Shown: piece after piece, positions 1 through 9,661 of the stretch
Position numbering within the stretch: the stretch's first letter is position 1
How the letters are laid out: each line of letters starts with the position of its first letter
Assembly (NCBI RefSeq): GCF_014196715.1
Contig: NZ_JACIEF010000002.1
Span: 1,239,574 to 1,303,573 of the forward strand
DNA: 64,000 nucleotides
From: Pedobacter zeae
Lineage (GTDB): Bacteria; Bacteroidota; Bacteroidia; Sphingobacteriales; Sphingobacteriaceae
Reading direction: 5' to 3'
Position numbers and translations under genes: made by a program
Notes under the pieces: model-generated
What the model was told of the DNA's origin: nothing
What the model saw: only the letters and a program-made list of their open reading frames with translations
The model's database searches: none

Positions 1-36
1 GAGGAACGAGGGAGGACTTGTAGTGTAAAGCAGGAC
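1..36. repeat. Interspersed repeat, copy 1 (inverted relative to copy 2)
   Basis: The reverse complement of this stretch matches 2624-2659 with only a few differences. Both contain the core GTCCTGCTTT, then CTACAAGTC and CTCGTTCCTC. The two copies flank the Sua5-like and glutamate synthase-like genes in opposite orientation. It looks like a dispersed intergenic repeat family; its left part may continue outside the window. Confidence 0.55.
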
Positions 37-129
37 AGGAGGCCGCCACAGCTCACCGGAGCGCTCACTTCCTTAAAAAAATACAATTTAACTGATATGG
101 CAGTATATTCAGAAAATTGCCAAAAATTG

Positions 130-750
130 CTACAGGTATTCTTCAATGTTTCCCTTACCTTCCCTGATCACTTCGAACTCGCCCTGGGTACAATCAATCA
201 CCGTAGAAGCCTCGTTATCTCCATAACCTCCATCGATGATCAGGTCGACCAGGTCTTCGTATTTTTCGTGGATCAGTTCCGGATCAGTAGAATATTCGAT
301 CACATCATCATCGTCTTTTATCGAAGTAGAGAGGATCGGGTTGCCCAGTTCTTTAACAATGCAGCGGGCGATATTATTGTCGGGTACACGGATACCTACC
401 GTTTTTTTGTTCGAACTCAGTAATTTAGGTACATTGTTGTTGGCGTTAAAAATAAAGGTAAACGGACCCGGTAAGGCTTTTTTAAGCACCCTGAAAGTGG
501 TATTGTCAATCGGTTTAATGTAGTCGGAAATGTGTTTCAGATCGTGGCAGATAAACGAAAAATTAGCCTTCTCGGGTTTTATGCCACGGATACGGCAAAT
601 TTTTTCAATGGCTTTCTGGTTGGTAATATCGCAGCCCAAACCATAAATCGTATCGGTTGGATAAATAATGAGGCCGCCTTTTTTCAGCACCTCTGCTACC
701 TGTTCGATGGCTTTTTCGTTGGGGTTTTCAGGATAAATCTTAATAAGCAT
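130..750 (-). CDS. Sua5/YciO/YrdC-family protein (threonylcarbamoyladenylate synthase-like)
   Basis: This 206-residue protein belongs to the YrdC fold family. TsaC/Sua5 members make threonylcarbamoyl-AMP for the t6A37 modification of ANN-decoding tRNAs. The nucleotide-binding motif PTDTIYGLGCD lies near residues 31-41, followed by the conserved KANFSFICHD segment and the LPGPFTFIF strand. The length equals that of Escherichia coli YciO and there is no C-terminal Sua5 domain, so it is closer to YciO than to full Sua5. The exact activity of YciO-type proteins is less certain than that of TsaC. It is transcribed leftward, divergently from the next gene, and its start codon lies 90 bp from that gene. 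Confidence 0.85.
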   Translation of the reverse strand: MLIKIYPENPNEKAIEQVAEVLKKGGLIIYPTDTIYGLGCDITNQKAIEKICRIRGIKPEKANFSFICHDLKHISDYIKPIDNTTFRVLKKALPGPFTFIFNANNNVPKLLSSNKKTVGIRVPDNNIARCIVKELGNPILSTSIKDDDDVIEYSTDPELIHEKYEDLVDLIIDGGYGDNEASTVIDCTQGEFEVIREGKGNIEEYL

Positions 751-780
751 AACGTAAAAATAACAATTTAATGGTGTCAG

Positions 781-809
781 TTGTTTAATAATCCTAATCT
801 TTATCTTTG
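781..809 (+). promoter_or_regulatory. Bacteroidota-type promoter for the glutamate synthase-like gene
   Basis: TTG at 781-783 and TATCTTTG at 802-809 are separated by 18 bases, which fits the Bacteroidota primary-sigma consensus (TTTG, about 19 bases, TAnnTTTG). Transcription would start near 815 and give a leader of about 25 nt before the ATG at 840. Confidence 0.6.
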
Positions 810-839
810 TAACAACAAAACATCCGCTAATCTGATTTT

Positions 840-2501
840 ATGAGAAAAGCTTTCGTCGCCATCGCCGCATTTTTAGTTGCCCTTACCATTATGCTGGGGC
901 TTTACCACCCGTTTTTATGGTGGACATTTATTTTCACCGGCCCTTTTGTGCTGCTTGGGATTTACGATTTGTACCAGCCCAAACACAGCATTGTACGTAA
1001 CTACCCGGTTTTTGGTCGCTTACGTTATTTTATGGAAGAGTTGCGGCCGAAAGTTTACCAGTATTTTGTAGAGAGCGATACCAACGGAACGCCCTATAAC
1101 CGCTTAAACCGCTCGCTCATTTACCAGCGCGCTAAAACCGATAATGATACCATTCCCTTCGGCACGCAGTTAAACGTGTACGAAAATGGTTACGAGTGGT
1201 TAAGCCACAGTATTGCCGCTATTTCGCACCACGAGCTGAATTTAGATCCGCGGGTGCTGGTTGGCGGACCAGATTGTAAAAAGCCTTATTCGGCCAGTAT
1301 TTACAATATTTCGGCCATGAGTTTTGGTTCCTTAAGCCAGAATGCCATCCTGGCCTTAAACGGAGGGGCCAAACTGGGTAATTTTGCGCACAATACCGGC
1401 GAGGGGGGGATCAGCGATTATCACAGGCAGCCGGGTGGCGATTTAATCTGGCAGATCGGTACCGGTTATTTTGGCTGTCGCAATGCCGATGGTACCTTTA
1501 ATTACGATGCTTATGCCGAGCGTGCCCAGGCCGATCAGGTTAAGATGATCGAGATTAAGCTTTCGCAGGGGGCTAAGCCTGGCCATGGTGGGATGTTACC
1601 CGCTAAAAAGGTAACGCCCGAGGTGGCGCGCATCCGTTTAGTGCCCGAAGGAAAAGATGTACTGTCGCCGCCGGCACATTCGGCTTTCAGCACGCCCATT
1701 GGTTTGCTCGAATTTGTGAAAAAACTGCGCGAGCTATCGGGTGGTAAACCTGTTGGATTTAAGCTGTGTATCGGCCGTAAAAGCGAGTTTTATGCCATTT
1801 GCAAGGCAATGGTAGAAACAAAGATTTACCCCGATTTTATTACCGTTGACGGGGGCGAGGGCGGAACCGGTGCTGCACCACAGGAATTTTCCAACTCGGT
1901 AGGGATGCCGCTGCGCGAAGGGGTGGCCTTTGTGTACGATGTGTTAAATGGTTTCGACCTGAAGAAACACATCAAAATTATTGCTTCGGGTAAAGTAGCT
2001 ACCGGATTTGACCTGGTTAAAAATATAGCATTGGGCGCTGATATGTGTAATGCCGCCCGCGGAATGATGTTTGCCCTGGGTTGTATCCAGGCACTGGAGT
2101 GTAACAGTAATACCTGCCCAACGGGCGTGGCCACGCAAGATCCGAGTTTAATGAAAGGTTTGGTGGTAGAGGATAAAACGGTAAGGGTTAAAAACTTTCA
2201 CAACCTTACCGTGGCCAGTGCGGTAGAATTACTGGGCGCTGCCGGATTAAGGGAGCCGCACCAGCTCAGCAGGGCGTATATCAACAGGCGTGTAAGCCCG
2301 AGTGTAATGCAGAGTTATTTGGAGACCTTTCCGTATATCCCGGCAGGTAGCTTGCTGCAAACGCCTTATCCAACCCGTTACGAACTGGGTATGGCCTTAA
2401 GTACTTCGCAAAGTTTTGCACCTACCGATTATAAGGTTTCGGCAGTTGATTATGCGCATGCCAATCCGTATGGAGATACCATGCATGATGATGGGCGATA
2501 A
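840..2501 (+). CDS. FMN-binding glutamate synthase family protein
   Basis: This 553-residue protein resembles the FMN-binding synthase domain of the glutamate synthase large subunit (GltB), without the glutaminase or C-terminal GXGXG domains. One or two hydrophobic segments at residues 5-45 suggest membrane anchoring, as in other stand-alone members. The barrel carries VDGGEGGTGAAP and IASGKVATGFD (FMN phosphate site). Three cysteines in GCIQALECNSNTC match the 3Fe-4S ligands of glutamate synthases. Stand-alone members are usually annotated 'FMN-binding glutamate synthase family' and their substrate is not settled. It is monocistronic by position, with its own promoter upstream. Confidence 0.9.
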   Translation: MRKAFVAIAAFLVALTIMLGLYHPFLWWTFIFTGPFVLLGIYDLYQPKHSIVRNYPVFGRLRYFMEELRPKVYQYFVESDTNGTPYNRLNRSLIYQRAKTDNDTIPFGTQLNVYENGYEWLSHSIAAISHHELNLDPRVLVGGPDCKKPYSASIYNISAMSFGSLSQNAILALNGGAKLGNFAHNTGEGGISDYHRQPGGDLIWQIGTGYFGCRNADGTFNYDAYAERAQADQVKMIEIKLSQGAKPGHGGMLPAKKVTPEVARIRLVPEGKDVLSPPAHSAFSTPIGLLEFVKKLRELSGGKPVGFKLCIGRKSEFYAICKAMVETKIYPDFITVDGGEGGTGAAPQEFSNSVGMPLREGVAFVYDVLNGFDLKKHIKIIASGKVATGFDLVKNIALGADMCNAARGMMFALGCIQALECNSNTCPTGVATQDPSLMKGLVVEDKTVRVKNFHNLTVASAVELLGAAGLREPHQLSRAYINRRVSPSVMQSYLETFPYIPAGSLLQTPYPTRYELGMALSTSQSFAPTDYKVSAVDYAHANPYGDTMHDDGR

Positions 2502-2623
2502 CAGCCGGGGATAACTGACGAAGTTTAAAAAGAGGCTAAGCGTAGGTAGAACTTCGGAAGTCTGGCATATGGCAACTGATTAGTTTTTTGAAAAGCAGGG
2601 GCAGTGGTGCCTGGGTTTGGGTA

Positions 2624-2659
2624 GTCCTGCTTTTTGCTACAAGTCTTCACTCGTTCCTC
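2624..2659. repeat. Interspersed repeat, copy 2
   Basis: This is the inverted match of window positions 1-36. It lies in the 598-bp gene-free stretch 2502-3099, which holds only this repeat, the palindromic element at 2842-2943 and unremarkable A/T-rich DNA just before the next gene. Confidence 0.55.
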
Positions 2660-2841
2660 GCTCCGGGCTTTCCGCGTCAATCAGGTTTAGGCGGCCAGTA
2701 ATGAAGGGGTATTAACGGATTAATCAGCAAATGCCCGTACGGAATGAAATACTAATGATTCAATTGGCTGGCTATGAAGTGTTTCCATGTAAATGCTTCG
2801 TGTTTCGGATGGCATTATAAGGATGATGAAAGATGAGGAAT

Positions 2842-2943
2842 CGTCATTACGAAGCTAATTTTTTATTGGATGAAACAATCTTAATGCGGTCGCTGTAACC
2901 CATGGTGGTAAGATTGCTTCGTCGTTCCTCCTCGCAATGACGA
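2842..2943. repeat. Palindromic intergenic repeat
   Basis: The ends CGTCATTA (from 2842) and GCAATGACG (2933 onward) are complementary. Inside them, ACAATCTTA pairs with TAAGATTG around 2875-2916. The sequence ATTGCTTCGTCGTTCC next to CGCAATGACG is typical of a palindromic repeat scattered through many Bacteroidota genomes. No reading frame is present. Confidence 0.6.
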
Positions 2944-3099
2944 GCCTCTTTAGTATCTGTCAATGATAGCGTATTCAAAGGACAATCTTTTTTGATTAAT
3001 CCTCAAAATGGTACGATTTGTGATTTTCAATCATTTACCATCGAGTTTGGGCATCGGGCAGATAAAAAAATAATATATTGTTTTGATTAATCAGTTAAA

Positions 3100-4080
3100 A
3101 TGAAAATTGAGCATTTAAAGCCTTTTGACGGACAACACTGTGAAACCACGGCAACAGGAACTTTGCTGCGCCAGCTTGGTATTGAACTTTCAGAGCCCAT
3201 GCTTTTTGGTCTTGGAGAAGGGTTGAGCTTTATCTATTGGAATATGAAAGGCATGGACTTCCCCTTTATGGGAGGGAGAATAAAAACAGACCTTTTAACG
3301 CAAAATATTACCAGAAATTTAAACCTCGAATTAAGGGCTAAAGAAACTTCTTCCAAGCAAAAGGCCTGGGATGGGGTAAAGCAGCTGCTGGATAAAGGGC
3401 AGGTGGTGGGGCTGAAATTAGATTGTTATCACCTGGAATACTTTTCAAAGCCTTTTCACTTTGCCGGGCATTATGCAGCCATTTATGGCTACGATAACCA
3501 CGATGCCTTTTTAGTAGACACACGGCAGCAAGGCGGATTGGTTAAAACCTCACTGGATAGCCTGGCATTGGCAAGGGCTGAGAAAGGCCCTATGGCTTCT
3601 AAAAACCTGTATTATACCATAAAACGCCAGGAGAAAGAAAGCGACCTGAAAGCTGCAACGTTAAAGGCAATTAAAAATAATGCAAAAACGTATTTAAATC
3701 CGCCCATCACCAATATTACCTATAAAGGAATTTTAAAGGCAAGCAGCGAGATTTTCAAATGGTTTCAGGTGAGCAAAAATATCGCTGGCGAATTCGGGCA
3801 ATCGGCCATGATGATGGAAAAAGCCGGAACGGGTGGCGCTTTATTCAGGAATTTGTATCGTGATTTTTTGAAAGAAAGCTACGAATTGCTCAAACTTGAG
3901 GAATTGAAAGCAGGTGATGAAGCTTTTGCAGAAATTGCCTCGCTTTGGACAGGGGTTTCACAATTATTCGAGAAAGTAAGCCTGACCAGTGATTTTAAAT
4001 ATGTTCAGCAGGCATCCGGTATTTTAAAAAACCTTTCGGCTAAAGAAAAAAAGGCCATGGAAGCGCTGGCAAACCTGTAG
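3100..4080 (+). CDS. BtrH N-terminal domain / DUF4872 protein
   Basis: This 326-residue protein has an N-terminal half like the BtrH acyltransferase-type domain, with a papain-like fold: GQHCETTA puts the candidate nucleophile Cys at residue 14, and the FHFAGHYAAIYGYD segment supplies a His. The C-terminal half resembles DUF4872. BtrH in butirosin biosynthesis transfers an acyl group from a carrier protein to an aminoglycoside, but stand-alone homologues have no known substrate. No biosynthetic genes lie next to it, so a natural-product role is not supported here. No signal peptide is visible. A strong terminator follows. Confidence 0.8.
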   Translation: MKIEHLKPFDGQHCETTATGTLLRQLGIELSEPMLFGLGEGLSFIYWNMKGMDFPFMGGRIKTDLLTQNITRNLNLELRAKETSSKQKAWDGVKQLLDKGQVVGLKLDCYHLEYFSKPFHFAGHYAAIYGYDNHDAFLVDTRQQGGLVKTSLDSLALARAEKGPMASKNLYYTIKRQEKESDLKAATLKAIKNNAKTYLNPPITNITYKGILKASSEIFKWFQVSKNIAGEFGQSAMMMEKAGTGGALFRNLYRDFLKESYELLKLEELKAGDEAFAEIASLWTGVSQLFEKVSLTSDFKYVQQASGILKNLSAKEKKAMEALANL

Positions 4081-4102
4081 GGCAGAAAGCTTCATAACCA
4101 AC

Positions 4103-4138
4103 AAAGCGGTCAGCTTTTTAAAACCTGACCGCTTTTTT
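4103..4138 (+). terminator. Rho-independent terminator after the BtrH-like gene
   Basis: The stem AAAGCGGTCAG pairs with CTGACCGCTTT across a short A/T loop and is followed by a T run. It lies 22 bases after the stop codon at 4080. Confidence 0.85.
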
Positions 4139-4230
4139 ATTGATGGGGCTTGTTCTTTTATCGCCAAACGCTGTTCGCCTGGTCCTAACCGCTTTACGCT
4201 GATCGCCTGGCGCTTAGCCCTAAACCTATC

Positions 4231-5679
4231 TTAAAACTCCGCGTTTTTAGGGAACCTTGGGAACGCAATTACATCACGGATGTTGGTCATGCCGGTGACG
4301 AACAGTACCAAACGTTCAAAACCTAAACCGAAACCTGCGTGCGGTGCAGTACCAAAGCGGCGGGTATCTAAATACCACCACAATTCCTCCTGCGGGATGT
4401 TTAACGCTTCCATGCGTTGGATTAAGCGGTCTAAACGCTCTTCGCGCTGCGATCCGCCGATCATTTCGCCAATACCCGGGAACAGGATGTCCATAGCGGC
4501 AACAGTTTGCCTGCCTTCGGCATCCGGTTCGTTCTGGCGCATGTAGAACGATTTAATATCTGCAGGGTAATCCGTTAAAATTACCGGTTTTTTAAAGTGT
4601 TTTTCTACCAGGTAACGTTCGTGCTCGCTTTGTAAATCTGCTCCCCACTCATCAATCAGGTATTTAAACTGTTTTTTCTGGTTAGGTTTAGAAGATTTTA
4701 ATATCCTGATGGCCTCTGTATAGGTTAAACGCTCAAAATCGTTGGCCAGGCAGAAATCCAGTTTTTCCAATAAACTCAGTTCGCTGCGCTCGTTTTGTGG
4801 CTTTTGTTTATCTTCTTCGGCCAGGCGGTTATTTAAAAATTCCAGTTCCTCTTTGCAGTGGTCTAAAGCATATTTAATGACATACTTCATCATGTCTTCT
4901 GCAAGCTGCATGTTGTCTTCCAGGTCGGCAAAAGCAAACTCAGGCTCAATCATCCAGAACTCGGCCAAATGGCGGGTGGTATTTGAGTTCTCGGCCCTGA
5001 AGGTAGGTCCGAAAGTATATATCTTACCAAAAGCCATGGCGGCCAATTCGCCCTCTAATTGGCCCGATACGGTTAAGTTGGTCGCGCGGGCAAAGAAATC
5101 CTGCGAGAAATCAACCTTACCTTCGTCAGTGCGTGGCGGGTTGTCGAAATCTAAAGTGGTTACCTTAAACATTTCGCCTGCACCTTCAGCATCGCTGGCC
5201 GTAATTACGGGCGTATGCATGTATACAAAACCACGTTCGTTGTAAAACTGGTGGATGGCGAAAGCCAGGGCATGGCGAACCTTAAAAACAGCGTTAAAAG
5301 TATTGGTACGGAAACGCAGGTGTGCAATTTCGCGTAAAAACTCCAGGCTGTGTTTTTTAGGTTGCAAAGGGAATTTCTCCGGATCGCTATCGCCTAAAAT
5401 TTCTACACTGGTGGCTTTGATCTCAACGCTTTGGCCTTTACCTAACGATTCGACCAGTTTGCCGGTGACAGCGATTGCGGCACCCGTGGTGATTCTTTTT
5501 AACAGCTCATCAGGCAGATTATTAAAATCGATCACAACCTGGATATTGCTCATGCAAGATCCGTCATTTAAGGCAATAAACTGATTATTACGGAAAGTTC
5601 TTACCCATCCCATAACCGTTACTTCTGTGTCAAATGCTGTCGACTTTAATAAATCTTTAATTTGCTGTCTCTTAATCAT
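4231..5679 (-). CDS. asnS: Asparaginyl-tRNA synthetase
   Basis: This 482-residue class II synthetase charges tRNA-Asn. An N-terminal OB-fold anticodon-binding domain (about residues 1-110, beginning [21 protein letters not shown]) precedes the catalytic domain. Motif 2 is seen in [21 protein letters not shown] and motif 3 in [14 protein letters not shown] near the C-terminus. [15 protein letters not shown] is typical of AsnRS rather than AspRS. The length is normal for the bacterial family. It stands alone on the minus strand, and its downstream side abuts the BtrH terminator region. Confidence 0.97.
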   Translation of the reverse strand: MIKRQQIKDLLKSTAFDTEVTVMGWVRTFRNNQFIALNDGSCMSNIQVVIDFNNLPDELLKRITTGAAIAVTGKLVESLGKGQSVEIKATSVEILGDSDPEKFPLQPKKHSLEFLREIAHLRFRTNTFNAVFKVRHALAFAIHQFYNERGFVYMHTPVITASDAEGAGEMFKVTTLDFDNPPRTDEGKVDFSQDFFARATNLTVSGQLEGELAAMAFGKIYTFGPTFRAENSNTTRHLAEFWMIEPEFAFADLEDNMQLAEDMMKYVIKYALDHCKEELEFLNNRLAEEDKQKPQNERSELSLLEKLDFCLANDFERLTYTEAIRILKSSKPNQKKQFKYLIDEWGADLQSEHERYLVEKHFKKPVILTDYPADIKSFYMRQNEPDAEGRQTVAAMDILFPGIGEMIGGSQREERLDRLIQRMEALNIPQEELWWYLDTRRFGTAPHAGFGLGFERLVLFVTGMTNIRDVIAFPRFPKNAEF

Positions 5680-5804
5680 ATTGTTATTTGTAAAAGGCGC
5701 AAATTTAGAAAAAAAACTCGTATCAGTTAACAGTTTGCAGGTATCAGTGTACAGTTTTTTGCATAAGCTTGGTTTAAACTGTCAATTGCCAACTGTAAAT
5801 TGGT

Positions 5805-5970
5805 TCATTGGTCATTAGTTCATTGGTTCATTGGTCATTAGTTCATTGGTTCATTGGTCATTGGTTCATTGGTCATTGGTCATTGGTCATTGGTTCATTG
5901 GTTCATTGGTCATTGGTCATTGGTTCATTGGTCATTGGTCATTAGTTCATTGGTCATTAGCTCATTGGTA
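5805..5970. repeat. Low-complexity tandem repeat of TTCATTGG / TCATTGG / TCATTAG units
   Basis: About 160 bases are built from short units TTCATTGG, TCATTGG and TCATTAG in irregular order, between asnS and the transglutaminase gene. A related tract in the opposite orientation is found at 11187-11303. The units vary in order and there are no unique spacers, so it is not a CRISPR. Confidence 0.85.
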
Positions 5971-5989
5971 ACTGCCAACTGAAAACTGC

Positions 5990-6982
5990 CTACTGTTGCT
6001 GCTGTTGTTGTTGCTGCATCGCTTCCATATACTGCTGATAGCTGTTTTTGGTTCTTGCGGTGGTGATTGTTCCGGTGGCTTTGCTGTAATTCACTTCCTT
6101 TGGCTGGAAATAAGTTTCGTTATCATTCAGATCTTCATCGTTATAACCAACCGAAACATTTACTTCCATAATGTGCTCAAACCCACCTTTGTATACGCCT
6201 TTTACGGGCGAGCAGTCTGCAAAATTACGGCCTACTGCCAATCGCACATGGTTTTCATTTACGATGCAATTATTGGTGGGGTCTAAACCCAGCCAGCCGT
6301 ATGCGGGCAGGTAAGCTTCTGCCCAGGCGTGGGTAGCGCCTTCGCCGCGCATGCCATCTCTGTTGGGGCAGATGTAACCACTCACGTACCGCGCCGGAAT
6401 TCCGGTTAAGCGCAACATTGCCGTGAGGATGTGTGCAAAATCCTGGCAAACACCAGCCTTGAGCTTCAAAATCTCTTCAATGGTGGTATCGACAGCCGTT
6501 ACGCCTTTAATATATTCGAAATTGTTAAACACATAAGCGCAATATTTGATGGCGGTTTGGTAGGGCGTATCATCCGTCTCCTTCATCTCCAGGGCAGTTG
6601 CCTTCAGCAGGTGAATGCCCTCAAAACTTTCCTGCCGTAAATAATCGATATAGGGCACTTCATATTTAAGTGCATCCAGGCTGTTCCATTGCTCGCTGCT
6701 GAACATATCGTCCTGTGGCAATGGCTTTGCAAAAGTCTCTACACTTACTTTCGAGAAGATTTTAAGCTGGGTATGGGGTTCGTTTTGGGTGAAAGTACCC
6801 ACCTCGTTACCGTAATAGTCGATAAAAATTTCAATTTCCGGACTTCCCGAAATATTCAGGTCGTGTTTAATTACTTTCTGGAAATCATCTTTAATCGGAA
6901 ATAAAATAATCTGATTCGCACTATCCCGAACGGGCGATTCGTATTTGTAATTGGTAATATGTTTGATTTTAAAAATTGGCAT
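5990..6982 (-). CDS. Transglutaminase-like protein of the ATP-grasp/alpha-E cluster
   Basis: This 330-residue protein has an N-terminal bacterial transglutaminase-associated beta domain (residues 1-130) and a transglutaminase-like core with Cys179 (AGVCQDFAH), His218 (GATHAWAEAY) and Asp234 (GLDPTN). It most probably acts as a peptidase or amide-bond transferase. It is the third gene of a leftward cluster with the circularly permuted ATP-grasp and alpha-E genes; its start is 112 bp beyond the alpha-E stop. The C-terminus ends in eight consecutive glutamines from a CAG/CAA microsatellite (5993-6016), right next to the noncoding tandem repeat, so the tail length may vary between strains. No signal peptide is visible. 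Confidence 0.9.
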   Translation of the reverse strand: MPIFKIKHITNYKYESPVRDSANQIILFPIKDDFQKVIKHDLNISGSPEIEIFIDYYGNEVGTFTQNEPHTQLKIFSKVSVETFAKPLPQDDMFSSEQWNSLDALKYEVPYIDYLRQESFEGIHLLKATALEMKETDDTPYQTAIKYCAYVFNNFEYIKGVTAVDTTIEEILKLKAGVCQDFAHILTAMLRLTGIPARYVSGYICPNRDGMRGEGATHAWAEAYLPAYGWLGLDPTNNCIVNENHVRLAVGRNFADCSPVKGVYKGGFEHIMEVNVSVGYNDEDLNDNETYFQPKEVNYSKATGTITTARTKNSYQQYMEAMQQQQQQQQ

Positions 6983-7094
6983 AGGGGTTTTGTTATTTAT
7001 GGGTGACCACCGGTATAAAGGATAAACATGGATGAAAAATGAAAAAAGGAAATTTACCGGTGTGAATCATGTTGAGCTGTGGTTAAAAAACTAT

Positions 7095-8030
7095 TTATGA
7101 ATTTGCGAAATAATATTCATTCAAAAGGTTTCCGATACCAAAGAGTTCGGTTTTAATTTCCGTCAGGTAATGGTGCAACTGTCCTTCGTCCATGGTGTTA
7201 ACAGAACTATAGGTAATCATGCTTTTTAATCGGCCGATTTTAAACGACAGGTTATTATAATGACCGATATTGCTTTCGCTCTTTAAACGGTTAAAATACC
7301 GTTCGATATTGCTCATGGCATACAGTGCCGACCGTGGGAAATCGTTATTGAGCATGGCCAGTTCGATAATGTTTTTGGCATCAAAGCCCTGCCGGTAGGT
7401 TTTGAGGTACAGTTCGTAGCCCCCTAACGATAGCAGCAGGTGCTTCCAGTAGGAGATATCGGTCAATAAATCAGGGTTGCCGCTGATGGAACTGAATTTA
7501 ATATCGAGGATATCGACCGATTGTATGCTCCGCTCCAGGTGTTTTCCAATATTCATAAAACTCCTGCTTTCGCCACGTTCCATTACACTGTCGGCCGTTC
7601 CGTTATAGAGCATCACCTGTTTGATTAAAATATCAAGTGCGGTAATGGGATCGTCTTTTTGTACGTACCATAACAGTTTTTCATCTTTAACGGTATGGTA
7701 ATACTCGTTCAGGCATTGCCATAAATCTTTGGGGATGTGTTCCTGTACACTCCTTGCATTTTCGCGGGCCAGGGTAACGATGTTTAAAATCGAATTTGGA
7801 TTTTCGCGGTTCAACAGCAGGTATTCGATTACCGCACGGCTGTCGTGCTGGATATTCAGCAGTTCATTTTCATCATCCGAGGAGAAAATCCTGATCACCG
7901 GTTTCCAGGTAAATTCCTGGATGGTATCCTGCGAGGAAGCGTAATTTATTTTTAACATGCGCAGCATACCGTCGCTGCGCTCAACGTACCTGCTTAACCA
8001 ATATAAGCTTGATGCAACTCTACTTAACAT
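7095..8030 (-). CDS. Alpha-E domain-containing protein
   Basis: This 311-residue, mostly helical protein begins MLSRVASSLYWLSRYVERSD, the hallmark N-terminus of the alpha-E family (DUF403). These proteins are nearly always encoded with a circularly permuted ATP-grasp enzyme and a transglutaminase, and are thought to belong to a peptide synthesis or tagging system; no reaction has been shown that I know of. It starts 13 bp after the ATP-grasp stop codon, which supports translation from a shared mRNA. No membrane segments or signal peptide are visible. Confidence 0.92.
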   Translation of the reverse strand: MLSRVASSLYWLSRYVERSDGMLRMLKINYASSQDTIQEFTWKPVIRIFSSDDENELLNIQHDSRAVIEYLLLNRENPNSILNIVTLARENARSVQEHIPKDLWQCLNEYYHTVKDEKLLWYVQKDDPITALDILIKQVMLYNGTADSVMERGESRSFMNIGKHLERSIQSVDILDIKFSSISGNPDLLTDISYWKHLLLSLGGYELYLKTYRQGFDAKNIIELAMLNNDFPRSALYAMSNIERYFNRLKSESNIGHYNNLSFKIGRLKSMITYSSVNTMDEGQLHHYLTEIKTELFGIGNLLNEYYFANS

Positions 8031-8043
8031 ATTGTTCTGTATT

Positions 8044-9492
8044 CTAAGAAGTTAAAACCCATGTATCTTTACTGCCGCCACCCTGCGAGCTGTTTACCAC
8101 CAGCGAGCCTTCTTTTAAAGCTACCCTGGTTAAGCCGCCCGGAACAATTGAAATGCCATCGGGGCCGTTTAAAGCGAAAGGACGGAGGTCGATCCGGCGT
8201 GGGGCCAGTTTTCCGTTGATAAAGCAGGGCGCCGACGACAGGCTGATGGTGGGTTGGGCAATAAAATTGCGCGGGTCTTTCAGTACTTCAATTTTATATT
8301 CTTCTGTTTCCTGTTCGCTTGATGCGTGTCCCATCAGCATGCCATAACCGCCACTTCCATTGGTTTTTTTGATCACCATGGTGTTAATGTTTGCAAAAAC
8401 ATAATCAAGCTCATCTTTATTGCTGAGCTGGTAGGTGGGTACGTTTTTTAATATCGGTTCTTCATTCAGGTAATACCTGATCATATCCGGTACATAGGTA
8501 TAAACCGCTTTGTCGTCGGCTACGCCATTGCCTACGGCGTTAATAATGGCTACATTGCCTTTACGGTAGGCGCCCATCAGGCCGGCAACACCCAGTACAC
8601 TGTTGGGATTAAATACCAAAGGATCGAGATAGTCGTCGTCTACACGGCGGTAGATCACATCAACCTGCTGCAGACCTGTAGTGGTTTTCATAAATACCTT
8701 TTGGTTTTTTACCACCAGGTCGCGCCCTTCTACCAGTTCTACCCCCATTAAGCGTGCCAATGTAGTATGTTCATAATACGCAGAATTATACATGCCCGGG
8801 CTTAACAACACAATGGTGGGATTGGATACTGCCCGTGGCGAAAGTGCCATTAAATTTTTATACAGGATAGCCGGATATTCGGTTACGCTTCTTACGCCGC
8901 ACTGGGGGATAAGATCCGGGAATAACCTTTTGGTAATTTCCCTGTTCTCGAGCATGTAACTCACGCCGGATGGCGTGCGGAGGTTATCTTCCAGTACGTA
9001 AAATGTACCGTCGTGATCCCGGATCAGGTCTATCCCGGCAATGTGGATGTAAATATCGTGCAGCACATTTACATTATGCATCTCTCTTAAGAAATGCGGG
9101 CAGGAATAAATAACATTGATGGGAACAATTTTATCTTTTAAGATAAATTGATTGCTGTACACATCTTTTAAGAAAAGATTGAGCGCTTTTAAGCGTTGTT
9201 TGATTCCTTTTTCTATAAAACTCCATTCAGAGGAGGTAAGAATGCGCGGAATAATATCAAAAGGGAAGATTTTTTCGATTCCTTCGCCACTATCGTATAC
9301 GGTAAAGGTAATTCCCTGACTCATGAACAGTTTTTTGGCTAGTTCTTCCTTTTTGTTTAGGTTTTCGAGCGATTCTTTAGAGAAATTGTTAATAAAGTTA
9401 GTATAATGATCGCGGTAACGATCACCGTTTAAAAACATTTCGTCGTAAGTTTTAGGATGATTTGAGTAGCTTTTAATAAAATCTTCTATCAT
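8044..9492 (-). CDS. Circularly permuted type 2 ATP-grasp protein
   Basis: This 482-residue protein fits the circularly permuted ATP-grasp type 2 family (DUF404/DUF407). It carries SGVSYMLENREITKRLFPDL, the VIKKTNGSGGYGMLMG nucleotide loop and RPFALNGPDGISIVPGGLTRVAL. ATP-grasp enzymes join a carboxylate to an amine through an acyl phosphate. It is the first gene of the trio with the alpha-E and transglutaminase genes. The C-terminus SSQGGGSKDTWVL is typical of the family. The leader upstream is A/T-rich, and a rightward promoter-terminator pair lies within 300 bp. Confidence 0.93.
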   Translation of the reverse strand: MIEDFIKSYSNHPKTYDEMFLNGDRYRDHYTNFINNFSKESLENLNKKEELAKKLFMSQGITFTVYDSGEGIEKIFPFDIIPRILTSSEWSFIEKGIKQRLKALNLFLKDVYSNQFILKDKIVPINVIYSCPHFLREMHNVNVLHDIYIHIAGIDLIRDHDGTFYVLEDNLRTPSGVSYMLENREITKRLFPDLIPQCGVRSVTEYPAILYKNLMALSPRAVSNPTIVLLSPGMYNSAYYEHTTLARLMGVELVEGRDLVVKNQKVFMKTTTGLQQVDVIYRRVDDDYLDPLVFNPNSVLGVAGLMGAYRKGNVAIINAVGNGVADDKAVYTYVPDMIRYYLNEEPILKNVPTYQLSNKDELDYVFANINTMVIKKTNGSGGYGMLMGHASSEQETEEYKIEVLKDPRNFIAQPTISLSSAPCFINGKLAPRRIDLRPFALNGPDGISIVPGGLTRVALKEGSLVVNSSQGGGSKDTWVLTS

Positions 9493-9661
9493 TTGACTTA
9501 AATATTTCCTTAAAATATGTTTTTATAAGCAAATAATTGTGTTTTTTGTGTATAAAATTAATATTTATGCTGATTTTTAATGTTTTATGGTGTTGTTTGC
9601 GGTTAAATGTAGGTGTTTTTTAAAATTTTTATTAAAATATTTAATTTTTTAATAAAAATAC

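Noticed and set aside
5805..5970. Regular short repeats that could suggest a CRISPR array
   Set aside because: Units of 7-8 bases follow each other directly with no unique spacers, and no cas genes are in the window.
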